A stretch of 64,000 bases of DNA from Nitrobacter hamburgensis X14 (lineage in GTDB: Bacteria > Pseudomonadota > Alphaproteobacteria > Rhizobiales > Xanthobacteraceae), in assembly GCF_000013885.1 (NCBI RefSeq), contig NC_007964.1, positions 1,722,001 to 1,786,000 of the forward strand. Direction: 5' to 3'. The notes beneath the pieces are model-generated. The model saw only the letters and a list, made by a program, of their open reading frames with translations, was not told the DNA's origin and did no database searches. Positions 8,872 through 25,111 of this stretch are shown one piece after another. The first letter of the stretch is position 1, and the number at the start of each line of letters is the position of its first letter. The position numbers and the translations under genes are program-made.

Positions 8872-8970
8872 TTAAGGCCGCGACCAATAGCCGTCAATCG
8901 CGTGGGCCAGGAAAATGCCGGCGCTCATAATTCCAAAAACGGCGGTGATTGTTTCCAGCATCGTACTCAT
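8872..8970 (-). CDS. 32-residue single-helix membrane protein
   Basis: Minus-strand ATG at 8970 preceded closely by AGGA, stop at 8872. A short polar start (MSTMLET), one hydrophobic helix (ITAVFGIMSAGIFLAHAI) and a polar tail (DGYWSRP). The same frame is open upstream to 9141, but that part runs into the tuf relic and is not coding. I recall small proteins of this look in Bradyrhizobium-type genomes but cannot verify a match. Function unknown. Confidence 0.5.
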   Translation of the reverse strand: MSTMLETITAVFGIMSAGIFLAHAIDGYWSRP

Positions 8971-9114
8971 TCCTGCTACCCAGCGCCTGCCAGCAAAGGC
9001 AAATCGCCTTGCACAGTCAAAAGGATTCTGGCCGCGCGTCCGACTCCGCCCCGCGCTGATGATTTCTGGCAACACCGCAGTTGACTGGTTTGGGACCGAC
9101 CCGACTCGTCGTCC

Positions 9115-9373
9115 TGCCGCGCCGGTGATCATGTTCTTCACGTACGCTGGAGAACTCGGATCCGAAGCACGCCCGTCACCGTCGTCTCCTGCGTCGGACG
9201 GATGCCGAGGACCGCCTTCATCAAATCCAGCACCGCGTCATGGCCGAGCTTTGCCAGCATCATCGAATGATCGAAGCGGAGCGCCGTTAGGGCCCGGCGG
9301 CATTTAAGAATCAGAAGTGTGAAACGTCGCACTTGTGGTCGGAGCAGGAGTTGTTGCCAGCATCATTGAATAA
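9115..9373. pseudogene. Scrambled relic of a second tuf (EF-Tu) gene
   Basis: Five pieces match the intact tuf at 35400-36590. 9115-9144 is the reverse complement of 35661-35690 (VKNMITGAA). 9146-9168 equals 35933-35955 exactly on the plus strand. 9169-9208 is the reverse complement of 36142-36181 (GIRPTQ, one mismatch). 9210-9251 is the reverse complement of 35952-35993 (LGHDAVL, two mismatches). 9251-9271 matches the gene's 3' end (36571-36591, one mismatch). A second copy of the 3' end, with TAA stop, lies at 9338-9373. It appears internally deleted and inverted, with no coding potential left. In many alphaproteobacteria a tuf copy sits exactly here, ahead of tRNA-Trp and secE. Confidence 0.82.
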
Positions 9374-9471
9374 GGGCCGGGAATTGCGAATACCCAGTGG
9401 CGGATAGAGGACCTTTCGCTATTTGCTACTCACTACTCGCTTTTCAGAAGCTGTTTCGACGCATTTTAGGG

Positions 9472-9499
9472 CTGACGTGACGCTTTGCGTTCGCTATAG
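9472..9499 (+). promoter_or_regulatory. Candidate sigma-70-type promoter for tRNA-Trp
   Basis: CTGACG (9472-9477) and CTATAG (9494-9499) are separated by 16 bp, close to the alphaproteobacterial consensus, and would start RNA a few bases before the tRNA at 9511. Called by eye only. It may also feed secE-nusG. Confidence 0.45.
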
Positions 9500-9510
9500 A
9501 GGCACCCGCT

Positions 9511-9586
9511 AGGAGTGTAGCTCAATTGGTAGAGCACCGGTCTCCAAAACCGGGGGTCGCAGGTTCGAGCCCTGCCACTCCTGCCA
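9511..9586 (+). tRNA. tRNA-Trp (anticodon CCA)
   Basis: 76 nt with encoded CCA. The acceptor stem AGGAGTG pairs with CACTCCT. The D loop has AATTGGTAGAGC, the anticodon stem CCGGT/ACCGG holds loop CTCCAAA (anticodon CCA, 9544-9546), and the T arm has GGTTCGAGCCC. The tRNA-Trp, secE, nusG order is a common bacterial arrangement. Confidence 0.97.
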
Positions 9587-9847
9587 GTTAATCCGTTGAA
9601 ATACCCGTGCTTTGCGACCGTTATCCCAAGCGCGCCGCGAGCCATACCCTTGACCTTTCCGGCTGCCGGCAGTAGATAACCGCACCTGCTGTCGGCCCGC
9701 TTTGACGGACATCCGACGCGGCCTTGAATTTCCCGGACAATTGAGCCCGCTTGGCGGCTCTGCCCTCGAACAGAGGGTTGGGCGCTCGAGAGGGGTGTCC
9801 GGATCTCCGAAATCAGACCGGCACAAGACGAACGCGGATTATCAACG

Positions 9848-10039
9848 ATGGCTTTCAGCCCGTTCAAATTCTTGCAGGAAGTGCGCACGGAGACCGCCAA
9901 GGTCACCTGGCCGTCCCGTCGCGAGACCACGGTCACGACGATCATGGTGTTCGTGATGGTGGCGCTGGCGTCGCTCTTCTTCTTCTTCACGGATCAGATT
10001 ATCCGCATTTTCATCACGTTCGTGCTCGGCCTTCATTAA
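9848..10039 (+). CDS. secE: SecE, preprotein translocase subunit
   Basis: 63 residues, the short single-helix form of SecE found outside enterics. The conserved amphipathic stretch FLQEVRTETAKVTWPSRRET precedes one membrane helix (about 29-55). It clamps SecY in the SecYEG translocon; SecY is encoded at 46659-47990. The first gene of the secE-nusG unit, 261 bp after tRNA-Trp. Confidence 0.95.
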   Translation: MAFSPFKFLQEVRTETAKVTWPSRRETTVTTIMVFVMVALASLFFFFTDQIIRIFITFVLGLH

Positions 10040-10071
10040 CGACACGAACGACACGCGCACGGAACTGAACA

Positions 10072-10602
10072 ATGAGCATGCGCTGGTACATCGTCCACGC
10101 CTATTCGAACTTCGAAAAGAAGGTGCTGGAATCGATCCGCGAGCAGGCCAAGCAGCGGGGGCTCGAGGATCTCTTCGAGCAGGTGCTGGTGCCGACCGAG
10201 AAAGTCACCGAAATCAGGCGCGGCCGCAAGGTCGATGCCGAGCGCAAGTTTTTCCCGGGTTACGTTCTGGTGAAGATGAACCTCACCGACGAGGCGTTCC
10301 ATCTCATCAAGAACACTCCGAAAGTCACGGGCTTCCTCGGCGCCGAGAACAAGCCGATGCCGATTTCGGAAGCCGAGGCCATGCGCATCCTGCACCAGGT
10401 GCAGGAAGGTGTGGAGCGGCCCAAGGCGTCGGTGTCGTTCGAGATCGGCGAGAACGTCCGTGTGGCCGACGGCCCGTTCGCGTCGTTCTCCGGCGTGGTG
10501 GAAGAAATCGACGAGGCGCGCTCGCGCGTGAAGGTCGCGGTGTCGATCTTCGGCCGTGCAACGCCGGTCGAACTGGAGTTCGGTCAGGTCGAGAAGGTGT
10601 AA
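10072..10602 (+). CDS. nusG: NusG, transcription termination/antitermination factor
   Basis: 176 residues. An N-terminal NGN domain (RWYIVHAYSNFEKKVLESI at the start, contacting RNA polymerase) is followed by a C-terminal KOW domain (about 125-175, NVRVADGPFASFSGVVEEID) that binds Rho or ribosomal protein S10. It links transcription to translation and Rho. A second ATG two codons in (MRWYIV) is possible. 32 bp after secE. Confidence 0.96.
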   Translation: MSMRWYIVHAYSNFEKKVLESIREQAKQRGLEDLFEQVLVPTEKVTEIRRGRKVDAERKFFPGYVLVKMNLTDEAFHLIKNTPKVTGFLGAENKPMPISEAEAMRILHQVQEGVERPKASVSFEIGENVRVADGPFASFSGVVEEIDEARSRVKVAVSIFGRATPVELEFGQVEKV

Positions 10603-10605
10603 GCT

Positions 10606-10696
10606 CGTCATGCCCGGCTTGACCCGGGCATCCACGACTTCCTTAATCTATTGACCAGACAAGACGTGGATGGCCGGGACCAGCCCGGCCATGACG
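10606..10696. repeat. Dispersed repeat family beta, copy 1 (nusG-rplK gap)
   Basis: Long palindrome starting 4 bp after the nusG stop. The outer arms CGTCATGCCCGG and CCGGCCATGACG are each backed by a smaller hairpin (GCCCGGCTTGACCCGGGC on the left, GGCCGGGACCAGCCCGGCC on the right), with CATCCACG and ACGTGGATG pairing inside. Related copies at 13693 and 45918. No long T-run, so termination is not expected. Confidence 0.75.
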
Positions 10697-10811
10697 TGTG
10701 GAGAGAAATCTCCGAAGACCCGTGGGAGGAGACGGTCGGTCGCCAGCCGCCTGTCGAACCGCACCACGGTCCCTGAAGGTCCGGATGGTCCGGCCATTGA
10801 AGGAGTAACGC

Positions 10812-11240
10812 ATGGCAAAGAAAGTGACCGGATACCTGAAATTGCAGGTGCCGGCCGGTGCGGCGAACCCGTCGCCACCGATCGGTCCCGCGCTCGGTCA
10901 GCGCGGTCTCAACATTATGGAATTCTGCAAGGCGTTCAATGCCCAGACGCAGAAGGAAGAAAAGAACACCCCTATCCCGGTGGTGATCACGATCTATGCC
11001 GATCGATCCTTCACCTTCGAGATGAAGACCCCGCCGATGGCCTACTTCCTCAAGCAGGCGGCGAAGATCCAGTCCGGATCGAAGGCGCCGGGCCGTGATT
11101 CCGCTGGCCAGGTGACCAAGGCGCAGGTGCGCGAGATCGCCGAGAAGAAGATGAAGGACCTCAATTGCGACACCGTCGAAGCGGCCATGAGCATGGTCGA
11201 GGGGTCTGCCCGCTCGATGGGCCTTCAGGTGGCGGAGTAA
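10812..11240 (+). CDS. rplK: Large-subunit ribosomal protein L11
   Basis: 142 residues, normal length. The N-terminal domain carries the Pro-rich [13 protein letters not shown] loop that senses the GTPase centre and is the thiostrepton target region; the C-terminal domain binds 23S rRNA. AAGGAG lies 6 bp before the ATG. Followed after 6 bp by rplA. Confidence 0.97.
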   Translation: MAKKVTGYLKLQVPAGAANPSPPIGPALGQRGLNIMEFCKAFNAQTQKEEKNTPIPVVITIYADRSFTFEMKTPPMAYFLKQAAKIQSGSKAPGRDSAGQVTKAQVREIAEKKMKDLNCDTVEAAMSMVEGSARSMGLQVAE

Positions 11241-11246
11241 CGAGCA

Positions 11247-11939
11247 ATGGCAATCGGAAAACGTTTGAAGAAAGCCCGCGAAGGCATTGATCGGGAAAAA
11301 CTTTACCCTATCGCTGAAGCGATCAAACTGATCAAGGACCGCGCCACGTCGAAATTCGACGAGACCATCGAGATCGCGATGAATCTCGGCGTCGATCCGC
11401 GTCATGCCGACCAGATGGTGCGCGGCGTTGTCACCCTGCCGAACGGCACCGGCCGCACACTGCGCGTCGGCGTGTTCGCGCGCGGCGCCAAGGCCGAGGA
11501 AGCCAAGGCTGCGGGCGCCGACGTCGTCGGCGCGGAAGATCTGGTCGAGACGGTGCAGGGCGGCACGATCGCTTTCGATCGCTGTATCGCCACGCCGGAC
11601 ATGATGCCGCTGGTCGGCCGTTTGGGTAAGGTGCTCGGTCCGCGCGGTATGATGCCGAACCCGAAAATCGGCACGGTGACCATGGATGTCGCCGGTGCCG
11701 TGAAGGGCGCCAAGGGCGGGTCGGTCGAATTCCGCGTCGAGAAGGCCGGCATCGTGCAGGCCGGTATCGGCAAGGCCTCGTTCTCGGAAGAGAAACTCGT
11801 CGAGAACGTCAAGGCGTTGGCGGACGCGGTGGCGAAGGCGAAGCCCGCCGGCGCGAAGGGCACCTACATCCAGCGCATTGCGGTGTCCTCGAGCATGGGA
11901 CCGGGCGTCAAGGTCGAGCCGGGAACCGTGCTCGGCTGA
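11247..11939 (+). CDS. rplA: Large-subunit ribosomal protein L1
   Basis: 230 residues, normal length, forming the L1 stalk at the tRNA exit site. Hallmarks include [31 protein letters not shown] and a terminal [10 protein letters not shown]. In other bacteria L1 represses its own operon by binding the mRNA leader; no such mimic could be identified by eye upstream of rplK. A strong terminator follows. Confidence 0.97.
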   Translation: MAIGKRLKKAREGIDREKLYPIAEAIKLIKDRATSKFDETIEIAMNLGVDPRHADQMVRGVVTLPNGTGRTLRVGVFARGAKAEEAKAAGADVVGAEDLVETVQGGTIAFDRCIATPDMMPLVGRLGKVLGPRGMMPNPKIGTVTMDVAGAVKGAKGGSVEFRVEKAGIVQAGIGKASFSEEKLVENVKALADAVAKAKPAGAKGTYIQRIAVSSSMGPGVKVEPGTVLG

Positions 11940-11968
11940 GGCCGGAAATCACTGCGACAAACGAAGAT

Positions 11969-12001
11969 GGCGGGATCGGGATGTCCGATCCCGCCTTTTT
12001 T
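11969..12001 (+). terminator. Rho-independent terminator after rplA
   Basis: GGCGGGATCGG and CCGATCCCGCC form an 11-bp GC-rich stem with a short loop, followed by six T residues (about 11996-12001). It separates the secE-nusG-rplKA unit from rplJL-rpoBC. Confidence 0.9.
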
Positions 12002-12659
12002 AGTTGTCCGGAGGCGAGGCTCGCGAGACGTGCATTTCGCTTCGGAGTTTTCGGCGCGTGCCCCTCACTCTCCGGTATCGATCAGACGCGCGGCCCAATG
12101 CTGGCCGGAAATTTGCATAATTTAGGTCTTGGCAACGTACCAAAGACTCGCTAAACACCGGGCTCCAGATGTGCTGGCGGTTGCTGGCACGTCTGTGTTC
12201 GCATTCCTGAACCCCGCTTTGCTAGGAGGCCATTCCTTTCCTGTCATCCGCATGGATTGCTCGAAAGGAAGGCCGCCGACGTTTGCCGGGTGGGTGCGGA
12301 CAGGGATCCCGACGGACCATTGAAGGTTTGCCGGCGATTTCGATCCTGTCCGAGACTGCAGGCGCCCGCGGCGAACGCAAGTTTGTCCAACGGCTTAATC
12401 GCATGGCCTGCATAGACGGGTGAAGACCGGATTTTGCTTTATCGCCGCCGCGAGCGGTGGTGGCGAATTGGTTCGAACCTCGACACCCCGTGCTATCCGG
12501 CCGCCAGGCCGTCAGGCTCGGGAGGGCAGGCTACTGAATTGTCGTCGCGCCCGGCGTGTCTTGAGGCAGGTGTCTTGGGATCAGGTTTTGGGCGGGACGA
12601 TGGGTGTAACCCGGCGGTCCTTGCCTCGCGCACAGACCGCCAACCGGAGAGAGCTTGCT
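12002..12659 (+). promoter_or_regulatory. Long leader region of rplJ, with candidate promoter
   Basis: About 660 bp without a supported gene. CTTGGC...CTAAAC at 12128-12156 (TTGGCA, 16 bp, CTAAAC) is a possible promoter. In most bacteria the rplJ leader folds into an L10(L12)4-binding structure that represses translation. Its place would be here, probably in the last 250 bp, but I cannot draw a convincing fold by eye. The frame upstream of the rplJ GTG is open back to 12420 and encodes nothing recognisable. Confidence 0.4.
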
Positions 12660-13178
12660 GTGGAACGAGCGGCAAAAAAAGAGGCGGTCGAGGCGCTGAA
12701 CGAGGTCTTCAAGACCACGGGCGTTGCGGTCGTTGCTCATTATTCCGGCCTCACCGTGGCCCAGATGCAGAAGCTGCGCATGCAGATGAAGCAGGCGGGC
12801 GCGTCGGTGAAGGTCTCGAAGAACCGTCTCGCCAAAATTGCTCTTGAAGGCACAGACGTCGTTGCCATCGGCTCCCTGCTGAAGGGGCCGACCGTGATCG
12901 CGACTTCCAACGATCCGGTGGCGGCGCCGAAGGTTGCCGTCGAATTCGCCAAGACGAACGAAAGCTTCGTCATTCTCGGCGGCTCGATGGGTAAAACCGT
13001 CCTGAACGTCGACAGCGTCAAGGCACTCGCCTCGTTGCCGTCACTCGATGAACTGCGCGGCAAGCTCGTCGGCCTCCTTGTGGCGCCGGCGACCAAGATC
13101 GCTCAGCTCTCGACCGCGCCTGCGGCCAAGCTCGCACGCGTCGTTCAGGCCTATGCCTCAAAGAGCGAAGCGGCGTGA
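12660..13178 (+). CDS. rplJ: Large-subunit ribosomal protein L10
   Basis: 172 residues from the GTG at 12660, which has GGAGAGAG 8 bp upstream and gives the standard alphaproteobacterial start [10 protein letters not shown]. Core motifs are [13 protein letters not shown] and [12 protein letters not shown]; the C-terminal helix anchors L7/L12 dimers on the stalk. A longer frame from 12420 adds 80 non-conserved residues and is rejected. rplL follows after 54 bp. Confidence 0.96.
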   Translation: MERAAKKEAVEALNEVFKTTGVAVVAHYSGLTVAQMQKLRMQMKQAGASVKVSKNRLAKIALEGTDVVAIGSLLKGPTVIATSNDPVAAPKVAVEFAKTNESFVILGGSMGKTVLNVDSVKALASLPSLDELRGKLVGLLVAPATKIAQLSTAPAAKLARVVQAYASKSEAA

Positions 13179-13232
13179 GGCCCTTCGCGCATCAAACCTG
13201 GTTCGAACCAAAGCGTTTAAGGAAACAGATCA

Positions 13233-13607
13233 ATGGCTGACTTGCAGAAAATCGTCGACGACCTTTCCGCCCTGACCGTGCTTGAGGCGGCCGAGCTTGC
13301 CAAGCTGCTTGAAGAGAAGTGGGGCGTGTCGGCTGCGGCGGCGGTTGCCGTGGCGGCGGCGCCGGGCGCTGGTGCGGCCGCGGCGGCCGAAGAGCAGACC
13401 GAGTTCACCGTCGTTCTGGCTGCTGCCGGCGACAAGAAGATCGAGGTTATCAAGGAAGTCCGTGCGATCACGGGCCTCGGCCTCAAGGAAGCCAAGGATC
13501 TCGTCGAGGGCGCGCCCAAGCCTGTCAAGGAAGGCGTGAACAAGGACGAGGCCGAGAAGCTCAAGGCTCAGCTCGAGAAGGCTGGCGCCAAGGTTGAGCT
13601 CAAGTAA
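13233..13607 (+). CDS. rplL: Large-subunit ribosomal protein L7/L12
   Basis: 124 residues. An N-terminal dimerisation helix pair ([20 protein letters not shown]), an Ala/Gly-rich hinge of about residues 35-52, and the C-terminal factor-binding domain ([20 protein letters not shown]). Multiple copies bind L10 and recruit elongation factors. In other bacteria a partial terminator reduces transcription after rplL; the hairpin at 13612-13683 is a candidate for such a point. Confidence 0.97.
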
Positions 13608-13611
13608 CCGC

Positions 13612-13683
13612 AGGTGACGTGAGCGAAATCCGGGTTTTCTTCGTCAGGTTTGGCGAACGCAAGCCGAAACCCGGAGGTCACCT
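13612..13683 (+). repeat. Hairpin element immediately after rplL
   Basis: Outer arms AGGTGAC (13612-13618) and GTCACCT (13677-13683) and inner arms CCGGGTTT (13630-13637) and AAACCCGG (13667-13674) form an interrupted stem starting 5 bp after the rplL stop. There is no T-run. It could act as a partial terminator, a processing site between rplL and rpoB, or be a repeat element. Confidence 0.6.
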
Positions 13684-13692
13684 CACCGAAGA

Positions 13693-13723
13693 CGTCATGG
13701 CCGGGTCGAGCCCGGCCATGACG
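13693..13723. repeat. Dispersed repeat family beta, short copy 2
   Basis: Perfect 13-bp inverted repeat CGTCATGGCCGGG / CCCGGCCATGACG with a 5-nt loop (TCGAG). It corresponds to the outer and inner arms of the longer copy at 10606-10696. Confidence 0.8.
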
Positions 13724-14158
13724 GAGATGATGAGGGTGAATGGGATTTCCCGGATGGCGCGGGGCACAACCGTCGGGCTGGGGTCGGGTCGGGTTGTACA
13801 CAGAAAAGTGTGGGGATTCACGGGAACAGCCCCTCGAATCGCCACGATGCCATCCCATATCGGGGCGGCAGCACGAAAGCACAGCGGATGGCGGGAACGG
13901 CGGCATTCCCTCACGAGCTGTTGGGAGAGCAGCGATTTCGGGCTTTTTCGGTCCGCTTGGAGATGATTTTGACGGGCTGGGCGCATTCATGCACCCCGCG
14001 CGTTGTTTTGCGTTCTGCGAGCCTGGCGTTCCAATTCAGGATTGAAATCCTGACATTTGCGTTCCGCTCTTGAGAGCGTTCCGAGATTCACCCCGGAGGC
14101 GATGCCAATCGCGCTTTGGAAGGTTCGCCCCTCACGGGCGACGACATGAGAGGCCACG
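13724..14158. other. rplL-rpoB intergenic remainder
   Basis: 435 bp with no supported gene. Several short overlapping frames exist but none has a ribosome-binding site or recognisable sequence. The last part presumably carries the rpoB translation start signals; a convincing promoter was not found. Confidence 0.35.
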
Positions 14159-18301
<4,143 letters not shown>

Positions 18302-18324
18302 TGCGCGGCCTCCGGCTGCGCATC

Positions 18325-18408
18325 GGCGAATAGGGAATAGCGAGTAGCAACAGGCGAATAATGACGGACGGCAAGTCAAGCGGACTATTCGCCATTCGCT
18401 ATTCGCTT
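18325..18408. repeat. Dispersed repeat family gamma, copy in rpoB-rpoC gap
   Basis: The left part has GGCGAATAGGGAATAGCGAG (18325-18344) and the right part CTATTCGCCATTCGCTATTC (from 18385), which pair imperfectly as a long hairpin. It ends a few bases before the rpoC ribosome-binding site (CCAGGAG). Related sequence at 49732-49800 and, degenerate, near 9411-9450. Confidence 0.7.
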
Positions 18409-18426
18409 TCTCCCCAGGAGAAGACC

Positions 18427-22626
<4,200 letters not shown>

Positions 22627-22645
22627 GAATCGTCTGATTTTACGA

Positions 22646-22675
22646 GAAAAGGGCCGGTGCAAGCCGGCCCTTTTC
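22646..22675 (+). terminator. Bidirectional-looking terminator after rpoC
   Basis: GAAAAGGGCCGG and CCGGCCCTTTTC form a perfect 12-bp stem with a 6-nt loop. The A-run on the left and T-run on the right would work on either strand. It ends the rpoBC operon and isolates the accessory block that follows. Confidence 0.9.
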
Positions 22676-22926
22676 GCGTTGCGCGGCGCCCGGCGGGCTT
22701 TTTTCGGCGAGGTCCGGTTTGTTCATCTTCCCTTCAGGTAGAAAGCGCTTTTCCTAAGGAGCCTGCACTCGAGAACAGCACGCGGTGGCAGGCCAAAAAA
22801 TTAAACCATGGAGCAAGCTGACGCCTCCTCCATGGAGTAGACTTCGCTGGGGTCTGGTGCGCCAGATTTGGGGAAAGGCCGTGTCCGGGCTGCGAAAGCG
22901 CCAGGCGCGGATGTCGAAAGAAAGAT
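22676..22926. other. Intergenic between rpoC terminator and accessory block
   Basis: About 250 bp without a gene. It must contain the promoter for the oxidoreductase/methyltransferase fusion. Nothing convincing could be singled out. Confidence 0.3.
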
Positions 22927-24975
22927 ATGCTTGATCTAGCAATTGTTGGCGGTGGCCCTGGCGGGCTGATGAGCGCATGGCACCTCAGGAAAAAACTCGG
23001 AGAACTGTGTCGCGTTACCATCTTTGAAGCTTCCGACCGCCTCGGCGGCAAGCTGCTGACCCACAAGTTCGAGACCGCACCGGCGATGTACGAGGCGGGA
23101 GTTGCGGAAATCTACGACTACTCGGCGACAGGGCCGGATCCGCTCCGCGAACTGATCCAGCATTTCGGATTGCAGACGATTCCGATGGACGCCGGGCAGG
23201 TGCAGCTCGACGGCGAGCTGCTCGACGACGTTTCCGGCATGCGTCGCAAATACGGCGCGGGGACCGCCGATGCCATCGTAGCCTTCCGCAAGCGCTGCAC
23301 CGAGATGATATCGCCGATCGAGTATTACGAAGGCGCGCGCGGCAACGAGCACCCATGGGCGTTCATGACGGCGGAGGAGCTGCTCGACAAGGAGGTCGCG
23401 GACCCGGTCGCCAGGCGCTTCTTCAAGGTGATGGCGCGCTCCGATATTGCCACCGAGAGCCACAACACCAACGGGCTGAACGCGCTCAAGAACTTCGTGA
23501 TGGATGTGGACGGTTATATCGGCCTGTATTCGATCCAGAACGGCAACGAACAGTTGATCGACTGCCTGAGGGCCGAGGTCGATGCCGACATCCAGCTCAA
23601 TCACCGCGTTCTCAAGGTCGGCAAGACACCGGCCGGCCGTTACCAACTCGACATGATGAACGGCAAGGGACCGGAGACCCGCGACTTCGATCTCGTCATC
23701 ATGTGTCTGCCCCATAGCTGGCTTGCGACCATGGGATGGGATGGCGAGCAATTGCGCAAGTCGATGGTCAAGCATGTCGCTTACTTCGACCGGCCGGCGC
23801 ATTACCTTCGCGTTTCGATCCTGTTCGACGAGCCGTTCTGGGGCGAGAAGATTTCGGGCGCATGGTTCATGTCCGAAGCCTTCGGCGGCTGCTGCGTCTA
23901 CAACGAGGGCGCGCGGCACGACGTCGGCCGCCACGGCGTGCTGAACTGGCTGATCGCCGGCTCCGACGCGCTGGCGTTCGCCAACCTCAGCGACAAGGAG
24001 TTGATCGATGCGGCGCTGAAGTCGCTGCCGGCGTCGCTCGGCAATGCGCGCGCGCATGTCCTCGAAGGCAAGATCCATCGCTGGATGTCGGCGGTCAACG
24101 CGATACCCGGAGGCCTTCCGGCGCGCGACGTCATGACCAACCACCGGCCCGAGCCGAAGGCGCATCCGGGCCTGGTCGTTGTCGGCGACTATCTGTTTGA
24201 TTCAACCCTCAATGGGCTGCTGGATTCGTCGGATGCGGCGACCGACATCATTGTCACCGAGATGATGAAGCTGCGCCGTGCGCGTGACGAGAGTCGCGCA
24301 ATCGCCTTCAGCCCGATCGACCGCGATTACTTCGAGAACTATCGCGGCCTCGGTCCATATCGCGAGGTCTGGCAGCAGTTCAGCGATCCGGACTTTCTGA
24401 TGAATCTGATCGGGATCGCGTGGAACAGGACGACGAACTACAAGCTGCTGGTAGCGGGATCCGCAAGCGGCGAACTGGTCGGCGCGCTGCGCGCCCGTGG
24501 CATCGACGCCTGGGGCATCGAGAACAACCGCGCCATTCATGCGATGACGCCGCCGGCGCTGCAGGCGTTCAACCGTTTCGGCTCGATCGTCGATATGCCG
24601 TTCGAGGACGGGCAGTTCGATTTCGTCTATGAAACCAGTCTCTGCCATGTCTCGGAATCCCGGACGCGGCGTGCGGTTCGCGAGTTGAACCGCGTCGTCA
24701 AGACCGGACTGATCTTCGGATCCGTCACCAGCGACATGAAGCCGGCGTTGATCGACCTTTACGATTTGCAGCGCGGCGTGAAGAAGCTCGGCACCTGGTG
24801 GGAGTGGTCGGAAATCTTTTTCAATAACGGTTTCGACCTCGCCATGAACCGCAACGACCGTACCGACGAATTGTGGGCGGCGGCCATCGCAGCCAACAAG
24901 GGACCGGATCGGTGGTACGCGGATGCCGAGAGCCTGCGTTACTCGCTGTTCGACAAGGTCGAGGGCAGTGACTGA
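22927..24975 (+). CDS. Fusion of FAD-dependent amine-oxidase-like oxidoreductase and class I SAM methyltransferase
   Basis: 682 residues in one frame. Residues 1 to about 430 form a flavoprotein: the FAD-binding GGGPGG at 8-13, EASDRLGGKL about 30 residues on, and a late VVVGDYLFDSTLNGLLDSSDAA that would hold the flavin. Residues about 460-620 resemble a Methyltransf_11 domain (LLVAGSASGELVGALRARGI at about 507, then DMPFEDGQFDFVYETSLCHV). The glycine loop is AGSASG rather than GxGxG, so SAM binding is likely but not certain. Substrate unknown. First gene of the block; an ABC exporter follows after 136 bp. The ribosome-binding site is weak. Confidence 0.82.
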   Translation: MLDLAIVGGGPGGLMSAWHLRKKLGELCRVTIFEASDRLGGKLLTHKFETAPAMYEAGVAEIYDYSATGPDPLRELIQHFGLQTIPMDAGQVQLDGELLDDVSGMRRKYGAGTADAIVAFRKRCTEMISPIEYYEGARGNEHPWAFMTAEELLDKEVADPVARRFFKVMARSDIATESHNTNGLNALKNFVMDVDGYIGLYSIQNGNEQLIDCLRAEVDADIQLNHRVLKVGKTPAGRYQLDMMNGKGPETRDFDLVIMCLPHSWLATMGWDGEQLRKSMVKHVAYFDRPAHYLRVSILFDEPFWGEKISGAWFMSEAFGGCCVYNEGARHDVGRHGVLNWLIAGSDALAFANLSDKELIDAALKSLPASLGNARAHVLEGKIHRWMSAVNAIPGGLPARDVMTNHRPEPKAHPGLVVVGDYLFDSTLNGLLDSSDAATDIIVTEMMKLRRARDESRAIAFSPIDRDYFENYRGLGPYREVWQQFSDPDFLMNLIGIAWNRTTNYKLLVAGSASGELVGALRARGIDAWGIENNRAIHAMTPPALQAFNRFGSIVDMPFEDGQFDFVYETSLCHVSESRTRRAVRELNRVVKTGLIFGSVTSDMKPALIDLYDLQRGVKKLGTWWEWSEIFFNNGFDLAMNRNDRTDELWAAAIAANKGPDRWYADAESLRYSLFDKVEGSD

Positions 24976-25111
24976 GTCATCGTCAGGCGAAACCGGAACA
25001 TGCACCTGCCTCGATCCGCGGGGTGCCTCCGGTCGATCCGGCTCGCCATGAAAGACTTTCGTGTTTCACCCCGCGGCCGGTCCGGCCGTTTCGCAACTGT
25101 AAGACCCAGTC

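Noticed and set aside
9138..9332. Minus-strand frame with LGHDAVLDLMKAV and GIRPTQETTVTGV as a possible EF-Tu-like gene.
   Set aside because: It contains only two internally deleted, inverted tuf fragments followed by unrelated sequence, so it is a relic and not a gene.
9509..9826. Minus-strand frame ending in WQGSNLRPPVLETGALPIEL.
   Set aside because: This is the well-known spurious peptide read antisense through a tRNA gene, here tRNA-Trp at 9511-9586.
12420..12659. Upstream extension of the rplJ frame.
   Set aside because: It is not L10-like. The GTG at 12660 has a ribosome-binding site and gives the canonical L10 start.
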